The position numbers and the translations under genes are program-made. The notes beneath the pieces are model-generated. The model saw nothing but the letters and a program-made list of their open reading frames with translations, did no database searches and was not told the DNA's origin. 64,000 nt of DNA from Vibrio sp. SNU_ST1 (lineage in GTDB: Bacteria; Pseudomonadota; Gammaproteobacteria; Enterobacterales; Vibrionaceae): NCBI RefSeq assembly GCF_030563405.1, contig NZ_CP130748.1:186001-250000 (forward strand). Direction: 5' to 3'. Below are positions 19,559 through 31,027 of this stretch, one piece after another (position 1 is the first letter of the stretch; each line of letters begins with the position of its first letter).

Positions 19559-21091
19559 ATGTCAGCTAAGAAGCCAATGGCTCTAGTGATCCTTGACGGT
19601 TACGGTTACCGTGAAGACAACCAAGACAACGCTATCGCGAACGCTAATACACCTGTATTAGACGGTCTTATTGCTAATCAACCTAACACGCTAATCTCGG
19701 CTTCTGGCTTAGATGTAGGCCTACCTGATGGCCAAATGGGTAACTCTGAAGTGGGTCACACCAACATCGGTGCGGGTCGCGTGGTATACCAAGATCTAAC
19801 GCGTATTACTAAATCAATCGCAGACGGCGAATTCGCTCAAACTGAAGCGCTAGTGAATGCTGTTGATAAAGCGGTTAAAGCAGACAAAGCGGTTCACATC
19901 ATGGGCCTTATGTCTCCAGGTGGCGTTCACTCTCATGAAGATCACATCTACGCAGCTGTTGAAATGGCAGCAGAGCGTGGCGCAGAGAAAATCTACCTAC
20001 ACGCTTTCCTAGACGGTCGTGATACGCCGCCACGTAGCGCAGAAAACACACTTACACGTTTCCAAGAGCTATTCGCTAAACTGGGTAAAGGCCGTGTTGC
20101 TTCTCTTATTGGTCGTTACTACGCAATGGACCGTGATAATAACTGGGATCGCGTTCAAGAATCGTACGACTTGCTTACTCAAGCAAAAGCGGAATACACA
20201 TTCGACACGGCGGTTGCAGGCCTAGAATCGGCTTACGCTCGTGACGAAAACGATGAGTTCGTGAAAGCGACTGAAATTAAAGCAGAGGGCGAAGAGTCTG
20301 CAGCTATTGTTGATGGCGATGCGGTTATCTTCATGAACTACCGTGCTGACCGTGCGCGTGAAATCACACGTGCATTCGTGCCTAGCTTCGACGGTTTTGC
20401 TCGTAACGTATTCCCAGCGATCGATTTCGTGATGCTGACTCAATACGCAGCAGACATTCCACTTCTATGTGCATTCCCACCGGCTTCTCTAGAGAACACC
20501 TACGGTGAATGGTTATCGAAGGAAGGCAAAACACAGCTACGTATCTCGGAAACAGAGAAATACGCACACGTGACTTTCTTCTTCAACGGCGGTAAGGAGG
20601 AGGAGTTTGAAGGCGAAGAGCGTCAGCTTGTTGCTTCTCCAAAAGTGGCAACGTACGACCTACAGCCAGAAATGAGCGCACCAGAGCTGACTGAAAAGCT
20701 TGTTGCAGCAATCAAAGGCGGTAAATACGACGCGATCGTTTGTAACTTCCCTAACTGTGACATGGTTGGCCACACAGGCGTTTACGATGCAGCGATTAAA
20801 GCGGTAGAGTCGCTAGACGAATGTCTTGGTAAAGTGGTTCAAGCAATCAAAGAAGCGGACGGCCAACTGCTTATCACCGCTGACCACGGTAACGCGGAAA
20901 TGATGGTAAACCCAGAAACGGGCGGCATCCACACGGCGCACACTAACCTACCAGTTCCACTTATCTACGTAGGTAACAAAGACGTTGAGTTCAAAGAAGG
21001 CGGTAAACTGTCTGACTTAGCACCAACAATGCTTTCTCTGTCTGGTATTGATATCCCAGTTGAAATGTCAGGTGACGTGATCGTTAAGTAA
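19559..21091 (+). CDS. gpmI: 2,3-bisphosphoglycerate-independent phosphoglycerate mutase
   Basis: Interconverts 3- and 2-phosphoglycerate in glycolysis through a phosphoserine enzyme and two Mn ions; cytoplasmic. The 510-residue protein matches the E. coli enzyme throughout. The metal and nucleophile region [11 protein letters not shown]...[15 protein letters not shown] contains the catalytic serine near residue 64. [44 protein letters not shown] and [12 protein letters not shown] follow in order. The open frame extends six codons upstream to 19541, but ATG 19559 has GAGG before it and aligns with the family start. Codon use is strongly biased, as for highly expressed genes. Confidence 0.98.
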   Translation: MSAKKPMALVILDGYGYREDNQDNAIANANTPVLDGLIANQPNTLISASGLDVGLPDGQMGNSEVGHTNIGAGRVVYQDLTRITKSIADGEFAQTEALVNAVDKAVKADKAVHIMGLMSPGGVHSHEDHIYAAVEMAAERGAEKIYLHAFLDGRDTPPRSAENTLTRFQELFAKLGKGRVASLIGRYYAMDRDNNWDRVQESYDLLTQAKAEYTFDTAVAGLESAYARDENDEFVKATEIKAEGEESAAIVDGDAVIFMNYRADRAREITRAFVPSFDGFARNVFPAIDFVMLTQYAADIPLLCAFPPASLENTYGEWLSKEGKTQLRISETEKYAHVTFFFNGGKEEEFEGEERQLVASPKVATYDLQPEMSAPELTEKLVAAIKGGKYDAIVCNFPNCDMVGHTGVYDAAIKAVESLDECLGKVVQAIKEADGQLLITADHGNAEMMVNPETGGIHTAHTNLPVPLIYVGNKDVEFKEGGKLSDLAPTMLSLSGIDIPVEMSGDVIVK

Positions 21092-21134
21092 TTACTGTTT
21101 TAGATAAATAGTTTTGACTTTCATCGAATACTAG

Positions 21135-21164
21135 AACGGCTGCGTGTGAGTGTAGCCGTTTTTT
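21135..21164 (+). terminator. Terminator after gpmI
   Basis: AACGGCT at 21135-21141 pairs with AGCCGTT at 21154-21160, followed by a run of T. Confidence 0.85.
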
Positions 21165-21220
21165 GTATCTGGAATCTTATGTCTAGTATTGCTTGTTATA
21201 TCCGGTGTTCAACATAAAGA

Positions 21221-21261
21221 GAGATTCCCTATCACGTTCGTCCCTCGCTGTAGGGAATGAC
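21221..21261 (+). repeat. Dispersed 41-bp intergenic repeat, copy 1
   Basis: A 41-bp stretch containing TTCCCTA ... TAGGGAA, able to fold on itself. It recurs in inverted orientation with a few changes at 25474-25514 after groEL, so it is a small dispersed palindromic element. Confidence 0.7.
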
Positions 21262-21267
21262 AGAGAC

Positions 21268-21756
21268 TTATTTGCTAGCTTGAGTCAGAACCGAACGCTC
21301 AAAATCCAGTAACCATTCTTTGCGGTTCATGCCGCCGGTGTAGCCAGTTAATGTGCCATTTGCGCCGATGACTCGATGGCAGGGTACAACAATACTAAAT
21401 GGGTTCTTGCCATTTGCACCACCCACCGCTCTTACAGCTTTTGGGTTATCCATTCTTTTCGCTTGTTCGCCGTAGCTGATGGTTTCTCCATAAGGAATGG
21501 TTGTTAAAGCCTGTCAAGCTGCTTTTTGAAAATCAGTGCCTTTTATCGCTCTTAATGGCAAATCGAATTCTGTTCGTTGACTTGCAAAGTACTCATCTAA
21601 CTGTTTCGTCGCCAGTTGGCAAAGCTCATCTGGATTACTAGTCATTAGCTCTTCATGATTTACATGGTCAATTTCAATAAGCGACACACCATTACTAACA
21701 ATGATCATCTTGCCAATCGGTGCGTCATAGAACATTTTGTAAGTGGTGTCTTCCAT
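21268..21756 (-). pseudogene. ogt: Methylated-DNA-protein-cysteine methyltransferase, broken by in-frame TGA
   Basis: Ogt/Ada-C family repair protein that would move alkyl groups from O6-alkylguanine to its own cysteine. The reading frame is intact from ATG 21756 to the stop at 21268 except for one TGA at 21514-21516. The first part (80 codons) has YDAPIGKMIIVSN and ends ...TDFQKAA. After the TGA the same frame continues [20 protein letters not shown], then [14 protein letters not shown] with the acceptor cysteine and helix-turn-helix. Relatives have tryptophan at the TGA site (FQ..VW.AL), so a single TGG-to-TGA change explains it. Read-through is possible but unproven. Reading it as two genes would be wrong. 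Confidence 0.85.
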
Positions 21757-21837
21757 GTCATCGCTCTTCTTCTAGTCTTTTTCTGCTCTCAAGCTCTTCG
21801 AATCTCGCATCTGATTTTTAGGCTCTTCGCATCCCGT

Positions 21838-23181
21838 TTATTCGCATCCCGCATCTGCTTTAACCCTTATACGAAGCGCAAACAAATACCCTGAAATGCC
21901 ACCCATGATGTTCCCCAATGCTAAGCCGATAAACAACCCTTCGACGCCATCAATCTGGCTGCCGATCCAAGCGAATGGCAATGTGAATACAAACAGTCGC
22001 ATAAAGCTCCACTGAAAGGCTTTGAGTGGTTGATGCATGGCATTCATCGCGCTGATCAGCATCATTACAATCCCTTGGAATCCATAGCTAAACGGCACAA
22101 CTAACAGGTAGTGCCACAAGATGCCTCGTACGGATTCTTCTTGAGAAAATAGGGTAGCTAAAGGGATGCTCAATGGCACCATCATTAAGAAAATTAGCCC
22201 TTGGAACATTACGGCAAAGCGCATGCTTAAAAACAGAGCTTTGAAACTACGCTGTGGATTATCAGCGCCAAAGTTTTGCGCCATAAAAGGCGTGAGGGCA
22301 GAGGTTAAAGACATCAACACGATGATCAAAATCGATTCAATACGCTGGGCTGCACCATAAGCAGCTACAGCTTCGGTTCCTTGTTTAGCTAACATCATCA
22401 TGATAATAGCGCCAGCAATTGGATTCAGGGCATTGGAAAGGGCGGCGGGTGTGCCGATGGTTAAGATCTGTTTCCAGTCATCGATGAGATTTTTTAGTTT
22501 GGGCGGAGCAAGCAGCTTTTCTCGTATGGTTAATACATACAGTGAGCCACACAACGCACCAAACCAACTGAATCCGCTAGCAATGGCTGCGCCTTGAATC
22601 CCTAGCTCAGGGAAAGGCCCGTAACCGAAGATCAGCAGTGGGTCGAGAATGCCGTTAATAAGGCCGGCCAGCATCATGATCTTGGCGGGTGTTTTGGTAT
22701 CGCCACTCGCTCGTATCGCACTGTTCCCTGCCATAGGAATAACAAGCAGCGGTATCGCTAAATACCAGACTAACATGTATTCGGATATCAGTGGCAGTAA
22801 CTCAGGTTTAGCACCTAATAGAGTAAACATAGGCTCTAGTGTTACTAGGCCCAGTGTTGATGCAAAACCAACAAGAAGCACCGCAAGTAATAAGCCGTGA
22901 CAGGTAAACCTTGCCGCATTTTGTGCGCAGCCTTGGCCAAGTAACCGCCCTATACACGTCGATAAGCCAATGCCTATACCCATGGTGATGCAGTTGATGG
23001 CAAAGGTAACAGGGAAGGTGAAACTGACGGCTGCAAGGGCTTGGGTACCGAGCAATGAGATAAAGAAAGTATCGACAAGGTTAAACATCAAGATCGCCAC
23101 CATACCGAATATGGTCGGTATGGTCATGGTGCGTAGAGTTAGTGCTATCGGGGCCGTGAGAAGCCCATGCTTATCTTGCAT
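21838..23181 (-). CDS. MATE family efflux transporter
   Basis: A 447-residue inner-membrane transporter of the NorM/DinF superfamily with twelve predicted helices in two similar halves. Visible motifs include PTIFGMVAILMFNLVDTFFIS in helix 1, GIGIGLSTCIGRLLGQG in the second helix pair and NALNPIAGAIIMMMLAKQGTEAVAAYG at the start of the second half. Such proteins export cationic compounds in exchange for Na+ or H+. It lies 81 bases downstream of the ogt pseudogene start and is read in the same direction. The substrate is unknown. Confidence 0.9.
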   Translation of the reverse strand: MQDKHGLLTAPIALTLRTMTIPTIFGMVAILMFNLVDTFFISLLGTQALAAVSFTFPVTFAINCITMGIGIGLSTCIGRLLGQGCAQNAARFTCHGLLLAVLLVGFASTLGLVTLEPMFTLLGAKPELLPLISEYMLVWYLAIPLLVIPMAGNSAIRASGDTKTPAKIMMLAGLINGILDPLLIFGYGPFPELGIQGAAIASGFSWFGALCGSLYVLTIREKLLAPPKLKNLIDDWKQILTIGTPAALSNALNPIAGAIIMMMLAKQGTEAVAAYGAAQRIESILIIVLMSLTSALTPFMAQNFGADNPQRSFKALFLSMRFAVMFQGLIFLMMVPLSIPLATLFSQEESVRGILWHYLLVVPFSYGFQGIVMMLISAMNAMHQPLKAFQWSFMRLFVFTLPFAWIGSQIDGVEGLFIGLALGNIMGGISGYLFALRIRVKADAGCE

Positions 23182-23300
23182 GTAAAACGCCGTTGGAACT
23201 AAAACCGTAGGATAAACAGATGTGGGATATGAGTAAATGAAAAGCAGGAAAAGATGAGCAGTTCGAATCTGCCTTTTAGATCACAATTTTCCCCTTCCCC

Positions 23301-23329
23301 CCTTGGGATCTTTCACATTGCCCCAACAT
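23301..23329 (+). promoter_or_regulatory. Candidate sigma-32 heat-shock promoter of groESL
   Basis: CCTTGGGA at 23301-23308 and CCCCAACAT at 23321-23329 resemble the heat-shock -35 (CTTGAAA) and -10 (CCCCATNT) elements with suitable spacing, 68 bases upstream of groES. Confidence 0.6.
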
Positions 23330-23396
23330 ACTCTTTAACCCCATGCCAATCGTGGCAACTATCAAATTAAATGGAAATTATCAGGAGATACGACCG

Positions 23397-23687
23397 ATGA
23401 ATATCCGTCCTCTACACGACCGAGTTATCGTTGAGCGCCAAGAAGTTGAATCTAAATCTGCTGGTGGCATCGTTCTAACTGGTTCTGCCGCTGAAAAATC
23501 AACTCGCGGTACTATTCTAGCTGTTGGCAAAGGCCGCATTTTAGAAAATGGTTCAGTACAACCATTGGACGTTAAAGTTGGCGATACCGTTATCTTCTCT
23601 GAAGGCTACGGCACTAAAACTGAAAAGATCGACGGCAAAGAAGTTCTGATCATGTCTGAAAACGACATCATGGCGATCGTTGAATAA
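23397..23687 (+). CDS. groES: Co-chaperonin GroES
   Basis: A 96-residue co-chaperonin that forms the heptameric lid of GroEL. It starts [16 protein letters not shown], has the mobile loop [20 protein letters not shown] (about residues 17-36) and ends with [13 protein letters not shown]. The open frame reaches 23343, but ATG 23397 with AGGAG upstream matches the family start. groEL follows 52 bases later, so this is the usual groESL operon behind a heat-shock-like promoter. Confidence 0.98.
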   Translation: MNIRPLHDRVIVERQEVESKSAGGIVLTGSAAEKSTRGTILAVGKGRILENGSVQPLDVKVGDTVIFSEGYGTKTEKIDGKEVLIMSENDIMAIVE

Positions 23688-23718
23688 TCCGACCCATAAA
23701 ACTGAACTGACTGAATAA

Positions 23719-25386
<1,668 letters not shown>

Positions 25387-25431
25387 TCATCCCCCTTTCT
25401 CGTAACAGAGAAAGCCATACATAAGCTTTAG

Positions 25432-25460
25432 AAAACGGAGACTTCGGTCTCCGTTTTTTT
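25432..25460 (+). terminator. Terminator of groESL
   Basis: A perfect 11-bp stem (25432-25442 with 25447-25457) around a TTCG tetraloop, followed by T residues. Confidence 0.93.
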
Positions 25461-25473
25461 ATGCTTTGAAATC

Positions 25474-25514
25474 GTCATTCTCTTCAGCGAGGCACGAGCG
25501 TGATAGGGAATCTT
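25474..25514 (-). repeat. Dispersed 41-bp intergenic repeat, copy 2 (inverted)
   Basis: The reverse complement matches the element at 21221-21261 with only a few differences, including the AGCGAGG core and GTGATAGGGAATCT end. Confidence 0.7.
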
Positions 25515-25672
25515 TATCGTCTGCTTAAGAAGCCTGACTGTCGATGGTTACTCTCGCCTCTCATGATATCCTCCGCTCAATATTGCTCTTTACGCTTTTG
25601 AGTCTTATATTCAATGGTACAGTTATGACATTGATTTAACATGGATAGCTGTTGAGTGAAGGACAATAAATA

Positions 25673-25697
25673 CTTGATTGAATATAGATTAATCAAG
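25673..25697. promoter_or_regulatory. Inverted repeat upstream of the VC2662-like gene
   Basis: CTTGATT (25673-25679) and AATCAAG (25691-25697) form a perfect 7-bp inverted repeat with an 11-base AT-rich spacer, about 30 bases before the start codon. It may be an operator or a leader hairpin; no known regulator's full site is evident. Confidence 0.35.
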
Positions 25698-25725
25698 TCA
25701 ACAATAAGTCAGTGGAGACTCCCCA

Positions 25726-26283
25726 ATGAAAAAGTTACTTTCAGTACTTGCTGTATCTGCAGCGGTAATGGCACCGGCAGCATTTGCTTCTTCGCCTGTT
25801 ATGTTTTCAACAATTAATGGCTTCAACGCTCCGGATTCTGATGCGGTTGGCGGTGTACGTCTGGCTCTGCTTCACGGACAAGTCAATGACCTTAAAGGTG
25901 TCGACCTTGCGGTTGTTGGTATGTCTGAGACGCAAACCACAACAGGTGTGAACCTTGGTATTTTTGGTGCATCTAAAGTGAACCAAGAAATGACAGGGGC
26001 ATCACTGGGTTTTTTTAACTGGAACACAGGCCAAACGACGGGTCTTAACCTAGGTGCGGTGAACATCACTAATGATGTGAAAGGTGCAAACGTGAGCTTT
26101 GTGAACTACTCAGAAGGTAACACTATGGTTGATGTTGGCGCAGCTAACCTTTCAGAAGTGTCTACGGTTCAGGTTGGTATCTTCAACAAAACCAACAAAA
26201 TCGAAGGCGTACAGATTGGTCTGATCAACTGTGCTGACAATGGCTTCTTCCCGTGCTTTCCAATTGTGAATTTTGCTAAGTAG
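25726..26283 (+). CDS. Exported VC2662-family protein
   Basis: A 185-residue protein with a clear signal peptide (MKKLLSVLAVSAAVMAPAAFA, probable cleavage after residue 21). The mature part is built of short repeats of the type G.NLG.FG.SKVN, GLNLGAVNIT, GANVSFVNYS and VQVGIFNKTN, about 14-20 residues apart, suggesting a repetitive beta structure. Two cysteines lie near the C-terminus. It resembles the Vibrio VC2662 protein found next to groEL in V. cholerae; the function of that family is not known to me. Start ATG 25726 has GGAGA upstream and a strong terminator follows, so it is a single-gene unit. Confidence 0.8.
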   Translation: MKKLLSVLAVSAAVMAPAAFASSPVMFSTINGFNAPDSDAVGGVRLALLHGQVNDLKGVDLAVVGMSETQTTTGVNLGIFGASKVNQEMTGASLGFFNWNTGQTTGLNLGAVNITNDVKGANVSFVNYSEGNTMVDVGAANLSEVSTVQVGIFNKTNKIEGVQIGLINCADNGFFPCFPIVNFAK

Positions 26284-26667
26284 AGTTATCGTTTTAATTA
26301 TCTACTCCAAATCACCTACTAACTAGTAGGTGATTTTTCTCTAGCATCTATTATAGATAGAATTAGACTCATCCCCTTCTATCAAACTCTACAGTTAAAC
26401 GGTTTTAATCATTTCAATTGCTTTACAGTTAGTAGCTTCTAAGTAACTTAATCAACTTACTACTGAAAAGGTTCATTAAGCTCTCTGATTTTGATTCTAG
26501 GTTTTGAATCCTAAAGGGGATCTTCGCTTGTCTCGTTTTATTGTTTTCGCTTATGTTGGTATACTGTTGGCAAACAGATTTAATATCTAATCGAACTTTT
26601 AGTCGAATAAATACTCTTCAGTGCTTTAACTGAGGTAGAAACATTCAATGGATGTGGGAAACGTAAC
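26284..26667. promoter_or_regulatory. Intergenic region upstream of cysD with extended -10
   Basis: After the terminator at its 5' end, this gap holds an extended -10 (TGGTATACT, hexamer 26560-26565) about 100 bases before cysD with no good -35. That is typical of activator-dependent promoters such as those controlled by CysB; CysB control is inference. A CTAAAG-rich stretch upstream shows nothing definite. Confidence 0.4.
26309..26338 (+). terminator. Terminator after the VC2662-like gene
   Basis: ATCACCTACT pairs with AGTAGGTGAT around a short loop, followed by TTTTT. Confidence 0.88.
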
Positions 26668-27588
26668 ATGACAACGAAAATAACGCCGGAAAAAATGACG
26701 CATCTAAAGCAATTGGAAGCTGAATCGATCCATATTATGCGTGAAGTCGCGGCTGAGTTTGATAACCCGGTGATGCTGTATTCAGTTGGTAAAGACTCTT
26801 CAGTAATGCTACACCTTGCTCAGAAAGCTTTCGCTCCTGGTACTCCTCCTTTCCCTCTGATGCATGTTGATACTACGTGGAAATTTAAAGAAATGATCGA
26901 GTTCCGCGATTACATGGCTGATAAGGTTGGAATGAAACTTATTGTTCACCAGAACCCTGAAGGTGTGGCTATGGGGATCAATCCTTTTGTGCACGGTAGT
27001 TCAAAACATACTGATATAATGAAGACCCAAGGCTTAAAACAGGCTCTAGATATGCATGGTTTTGATGCTGCTTTCGGTGGTGCGCGACGCGATGAGGAAA
27101 AATCTCGAGCGAAAGAGCGAGTGTACTCGTTTCGCGACGAACATCATCGTTGGGATCCTAAAAATCAACGACCAGAACTATGGAATATTTACAACGGCAA
27201 GGTTAACCAAGGTGAGAGTATCCGTGTGTTCCCACTATCTAACTGGACAGAGCTAGATATTTGGCAGTATATCTATCTTGAAAATATTGAAATTCCGGGT
27301 TTGTATTTATCAAAACCTCGCCCTGTCGTTCAGCGTGATGGCATGTTGATTATGGTCGATGATGAGCGAATGAAGCTTAACAAAGGGGAAGTGGCAGAAG
27401 AAAAAATGGTGCGTTTTCGTACACTCGGTTGTTACCCACTAACTGGCGCTGTAGAATCGAAAGCTACGACGCTACCTGAAATTATTCAAGAGATGTTGCT
27501 AACAACCACCTCAGAGCGTCAAGGGCGCGCCATTGACCACGATAGTTCAGGTTCAATGGAGAAGAAAAAGCGTGAAGGCTACTTCTAA
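26668..27588 (+). CDS. cysD: Sulfate adenylyltransferase subunit 2 (CysD)
   Basis: Catalytic subunit of ATP sulfurylase, which makes adenosine 5'-phosphosulfate (APS) from sulfate and ATP with the GTPase CysN. The 306-residue protein matches E. coli CysD along its length: [20 protein letters not shown], the PP-loop [14 protein letters not shown] near residue 37, [16 protein letters not shown] near 131, and [12 protein letters not shown] at the C-terminus. Unlike the usual cysDN arrangement, three other genes separate it from cysN. It is the first gene of the operon, with a candidate extended -10 about 100 bases upstream. Confidence 0.97.
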   Translation: MTTKITPEKMTHLKQLEAESIHIMREVAAEFDNPVMLYSVGKDSSVMLHLAQKAFAPGTPPFPLMHVDTTWKFKEMIEFRDYMADKVGMKLIVHQNPEGVAMGINPFVHGSSKHTDIMKTQGLKQALDMHGFDAAFGGARRDEEKSRAKERVYSFRDEHHRWDPKNQRPELWNIYNGKVNQGESIRVFPLSNWTELDIWQYIYLENIEIPGLYLSKPRPVVQRDGMLIMVDDERMKLNKGEVAEEKMVRFRTLGCYPLTGAVESKATTLPEIIQEMLLTTTSERQGRAIDHDSSGSMEKKKREGYF

Positions 27589-27642
27589 TAGCATTGACGA
27601 TATTATATCGTTAATTTTGAATATAAATTGAGTTGTTTGAGC

Positions 27643-29358
27643 ATGATTGTCACTGCGTGTGTCCTTATTGGATTGATTATTGGTCTGGTCAGTAACCGTT
27701 TTAGAGCTAGCTATGTGTTTATTTTTTCAGTGACAGTGCTGTACGTTTCTGGTGAGCTTTCACAAGCCGTTATTTTCTCGAACGTCACTAACCGTTCTGT
27801 GATTATCTTATTATTGTTACTACTTTCTTCTCTCGCTCTAGAAAGGACAGCTTTGCTTAGTTGGGTGGCAAAAATGTTATCTCATCGTCATTATGGGCAA
27901 TCGCTATTGCGTTTGGGAGCTCTGGGAGCACTAAGCTCTAGCGTACTTAACAATACCGCAGTGGTCGCTACTTTGATGGGGGGGGTTCTCAAAAATCCAT
28001 TCCATGCTCCTAAGAAACTTCTGATTCCTTTATCGTACTTCTCTATTTTAGGGGGGACTCTAACCTTAATAGGAACTGCGACCAACCTTGTAGTTAGTGG
28101 TTTACTTGAAGACCAAGGCTATCCTGCGCTGACAATCTTTGCTTTTTTCCCTGTGGGGGTTAGTTTACTACTCGGTTGTGGTTTCGTAGTAATAATAGTT
28201 TCCCGCTGGCTTCCTGATGACCTTGTGAAAATTGAATCGTTAGGGGGCTACTTCCTTGATGCTGAAGTCGAGAGCAGAAGTAAGCTCGTAGGTCGAAGTA
28301 TATTAGAAAATGGATTACGATCACTCGATGGTCTTTTCTTAACTGAAATTATTCGAGATAAACAGTTGATAACCCCTGTATCACCGAGTGAGTTGGTATT
28401 TGCAGGAGATAAACTGGTATTCAGTGGTGATGTTTCAGAAGTTAAACAATTGGCCTCGTTTGATGGCCTAAAGCTGTACGTGGAAGAAGAATTTGAGTTA
28501 GGTAAAAACTTAGTTGAAGTCTTAGTGAGTCCTGAATCTATATTGATAGATAAAACCTTAAAAGAGGTCGAATTTCGTTCTCGTTTTGATGCGGCAGTGG
28601 TAGCGATCGCTAGGCAAGGAAAACGGCTTTCTGGCAAGCTTGGGGAGTGTGTTATTCAAAGTGGTGATAAATTGATTCTGGCTGTCGGGGATGATTTTAA
28701 AAAACGCCCAAATCTAACCAGAAACTTTTTTCTATTAAGTGACAAGTCGCTTAAAAGTCCTTTGTCATTCACTCAAAACCTATTAGGTATTGTCGGTTTC
28801 ATTTTATCTATTGTCTTAGCTGCGTGCACCAGTTTAGACCTTGTTGATACATTGTCTGGGTTCTTGCTCTTATCTTTGACGAGTAAAATCATTGATGGAA
28901 CTCAATTAAGACGGCGTTTTCCATTTGAGTTATTGATCATACTAGTATCAGCTTTGTGTATCGCCAGTGCGTTTTCTAGCAGTGGTCTGGCATTGGCATT
29001 AACTCAAGTCTTTGAATCCGTAGCTGGGCAACTATCTCCTATCTGGGTGCTAGTAGGCATATTGGTCTTAACCATTATTTTAACGGAAATCATGACCAAC
29101 ACAGCTGCTGCGGCAATTATGTTACCTATTTCACTGGCTTTAGCGTCGACGTTCCATATCGATTATTTACCGCTAGTCATGGCGGTTGCCTATGGTGCGA
29201 GTGCATCCTTTATCAGTCCTTTTGGTTATCAAACTAACCTTATGGTGATGAGCGCTGGTGGCTATGCTTTTATAGACTTTGTTAAAGTCGGATGGATAGT
29301 TACCGTCACTTACATTGTAGTTGCCACCATTGCTATTCCGATGGTGTTCCCATTTTAG
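27643..29358 (+). CDS. SLC13-family permease with two TrkA-C (RCK_C) domains
   Basis: A predicted inner-membrane sulfate or anion importer of about 571 residues. Helices fill residues 1-200 and 370-571, with SVLNNTAVVATLM and GTATNLVVSGLL in the first half and the matching MTNTAAAAIMLP in the second. The middle carries two TrkA-C-like cytoplasmic domains (about 205-285 and 286-355). This architecture occurs in sulfate permeases next to sulfate-activation genes. ATG 27643 is used; the frame opens at TTG 27628. It sits between cysD and cysC, so sulfate is the likely substrate. Molybdate, selenate or dicarboxylate transport cannot be excluded. Confidence 0.85.
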   Translation: MIVTACVLIGLIIGLVSNRFRASYVFIFSVTVLYVSGELSQAVIFSNVTNRSVIILLLLLLSSLALERTALLSWVAKMLSHRHYGQSLLRLGALGALSSSVLNNTAVVATLMGGVLKNPFHAPKKLLIPLSYFSILGGTLTLIGTATNLVVSGLLEDQGYPALTIFAFFPVGVSLLLGCGFVVIIVSRWLPDDLVKIESLGGYFLDAEVESRSKLVGRSILENGLRSLDGLFLTEIIRDKQLITPVSPSELVFAGDKLVFSGDVSEVKQLASFDGLKLYVEEEFELGKNLVEVLVSPESILIDKTLKEVEFRSRFDAAVVAIARQGKRLSGKLGECVIQSGDKLILAVGDDFKKRPNLTRNFFLLSDKSLKSPLSFTQNLLGIVGFILSIVLAACTSLDLVDTLSGFLLLSLTSKIIDGTQLRRRFPFELLIILVSALCIASAFSSSGLALALTQVFESVAGQLSPIWVLVGILVLTIILTEIMTNTAAAAIMLPISLALASTFHIDYLPLVMAVAYGASASFISPFGYQTNLMVMSAGGYAFIDFVKVGWIVTVTYIVVATIAIPMVFPF

Positions 29359-29377
29359 TTTTATATGAGTTGTAAGA

Positions 29378-30007
29378 ATGACCTCTCCCTATGTAATAAA
29401 AGATAATGAGTCTGTTAGCGATGATGTAGTTTGGCATAGCTCCACGGTGACGCATGAGCAACGCTCCGTTCAAAAGCAACAAGTGCCAACGGTGCTTTGG
29501 TTTACGGGATTAAGTGGCTCTGGGAAGTCCACAGTTGCCAATGCAGTCGAAAGTAAGCTTCTAAGTTTAGGTAAACATAGCTATTTGCTCGATGGTGACA
29601 ATGTCCGACATGGCCTCAATAAAGATCTTGGGTTTAGCGACACGGACCGCGTTGAAAACATTCGTCGTATTGGTGAGGTAGCAAAACTGTTTGTGGATTC
29701 GGGAACGATAGTAATAACTGCGTTTATTTCGCCATTTATTGCTGACCGCGCACAAGTCCGTGAGCTTTTATCTTCGAAGCAATTTCTGGAAGTGTTTATT
29801 GATACACCATTATCGGTGTGCGAACAGCGAGATCCTAAAGGGTTATACAAGAAAGCACGAGCGGGTGAGATTAAGAATTTTACTGGTATTGATTCAATGT
29901 ATGAAGCCCCATTAACTCCAGATATTCATGTCGAGACTGAAGGTCAATCTATTGAGGCATGTGCAGATATTGTGGTTAATCAACTTACTAAGTTAGGGTA
30001 CATTTAA
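29378..30007 (+). CDS. cysC: Adenylylsulfate (APS) kinase
   Basis: Phosphorylates APS on the 3'-hydroxyl to give PAPS, the donor for sulfotransferases and for assimilatory reduction. The 209-residue protein has the P-loop GLSGSGKST (residues 44-52), [18 protein letters not shown] near 70, TAFISPF with the conserved serine near 114, and [21 protein letters not shown] near 150. It starts 19 bases after the permease and ends 2 bases before the phosphoesterase ATG, consistent with one transcript. Confidence 0.97.
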   Translation: MTSPYVIKDNESVSDDVVWHSSTVTHEQRSVQKQQVPTVLWFTGLSGSGKSTVANAVESKLLSLGKHSYLLDGDNVRHGLNKDLGFSDTDRVENIRRIGEVAKLFVDSGTIVITAFISPFIADRAQVRELLSSKQFLEVFIDTPLSVCEQRDPKGLYKKARAGEIKNFTGIDSMYEAPLTPDIHVETEGQSIEACADIVVNQLTKLGYI

Positions 30008-30009
30008 TC

Positions 30010-30972
30010 ATGCATTACGATGTATTCAATGGTGATGCTGATGGAATAATTGCTTTACTTCAGTTGCGTAAGGCCGACCCAAAATGCTCGAAGCTTGTCA
30101 CTGGTGTAAAGCGTGACATTGCTCTTTTACAGCGAGTGGTTAAACAAAATGATATCAGTGGCTGCACCATCTTAGATATATCGATGGAAAAAAATATCGA
30201 TGCGCTCTACGAATTGATAGATCTGGATATACCTCTGTTCTATTGTGACCACCATCGTACGGGAGAAGTGCCACAAGCTGATAATTTTACAGCCCTCATT
30301 AATTTGGATGCGAATACTTGCACCAGTTTGTTGATCAACCAGCAGTTAGCGGGGCGATATGCTGATTGGGCTATAGTTGGCGCTTACGGTGACAATATGT
30401 CCGTCAATGCTGACCAGTTAGCCGATGTTATCGGATTAAGTTGTGATGAAAGAAAATTTTTAAAAGAGCTGGGTACCTTAATCAACTACAACTGTTATGG
30501 TACTTCGATTGACGATTTACACATTGATCCAGCCGAATTGTTTCAACAGCTTATGTGCTATTCTTCACCTTTTGACCTCAAGCGAGATTTAATATCTCCT
30601 TATTATGTTCTAAAACAAGGGTATCAGGCTGATTATCAACATGTTGAGCTGCTAACGCCGATAGTGTGCACTGACGTGTCTGAAATCTATCTACTGCCTT
30701 GTGAAGCATGGGCAAAGCGTGTCAGTGGTGTGTTTGGAAACGTTCTTGCAAATCAATCACCAAACAAGGCTCATGCAGTACTCACATTGAATGATAATCA
30801 GAAGGACTACACCGTTAGTGTTCGTGCCCCTTTAAATCATCGAACTGGTGCAGATGAAGTCTGCTGTCAGTTTGTTACTGGTGGTGGCCGTAAAGCTGCG
30901 GCGGGTATTAACGCCTTACCTATTGAAAATAAAAACGAATTCATTAAAGTTTTAAATAAATTTTATCAATAA
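30010..30972 (+). CDS. DHH/DHHA1 family phosphoesterase, candidate pAp phosphatase
   Basis: A 320-residue metal-dependent phosphoesterase. Metal ligands are visible as FNGDADG (Asp9, Asp11), an ILDIS segment near residue 56 and YCDHHRTGE (DHH at 80-82). The C-terminal DHHA1 part has NHRTGADEV near 276 and a glycine-rich GGGRKAAAG at 291-299, where many relatives (RecJ, NrnA) have GGGH. NrnA-type members degrade nanoRNA and dephosphorylate pAp, the inhibitory product of PAPS-using enzymes. Since it lies between cysC and cysN, I infer pAp hydrolysis, a CysQ-like role. This is a prediction; nanoRNA or cyclic-dinucleotide products are alternatives. Confidence 0.8.
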   Translation: MHYDVFNGDADGIIALLQLRKADPKCSKLVTGVKRDIALLQRVVKQNDISGCTILDISMEKNIDALYELIDLDIPLFYCDHHRTGEVPQADNFTALINLDANTCTSLLINQQLAGRYADWAIVGAYGDNMSVNADQLADVIGLSCDERKFLKELGTLINYNCYGTSIDDLHIDPAELFQQLMCYSSPFDLKRDLISPYYVLKQGYQADYQHVELLTPIVCTDVSEIYLLPCEAWAKRVSGVFGNVLANQSPNKAHAVLTLNDNQKDYTVSVRAPLNHRTGADEVCCQFVTGGGRKAAAGINALPIENKNEFIKVLNKFYQ

Positions 30973-31027
30973 ATCAAAGTCGGTTTGAAGAGTTGAGTAT
31001 TTAAACCGGGACCATTAAGGAAAGACC

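Noticed and set aside
21268..21756. Two separate small genes for the ogt region
   Set aside because: Both pieces lie in one frame and make one family-length protein interrupted by a single TGA.
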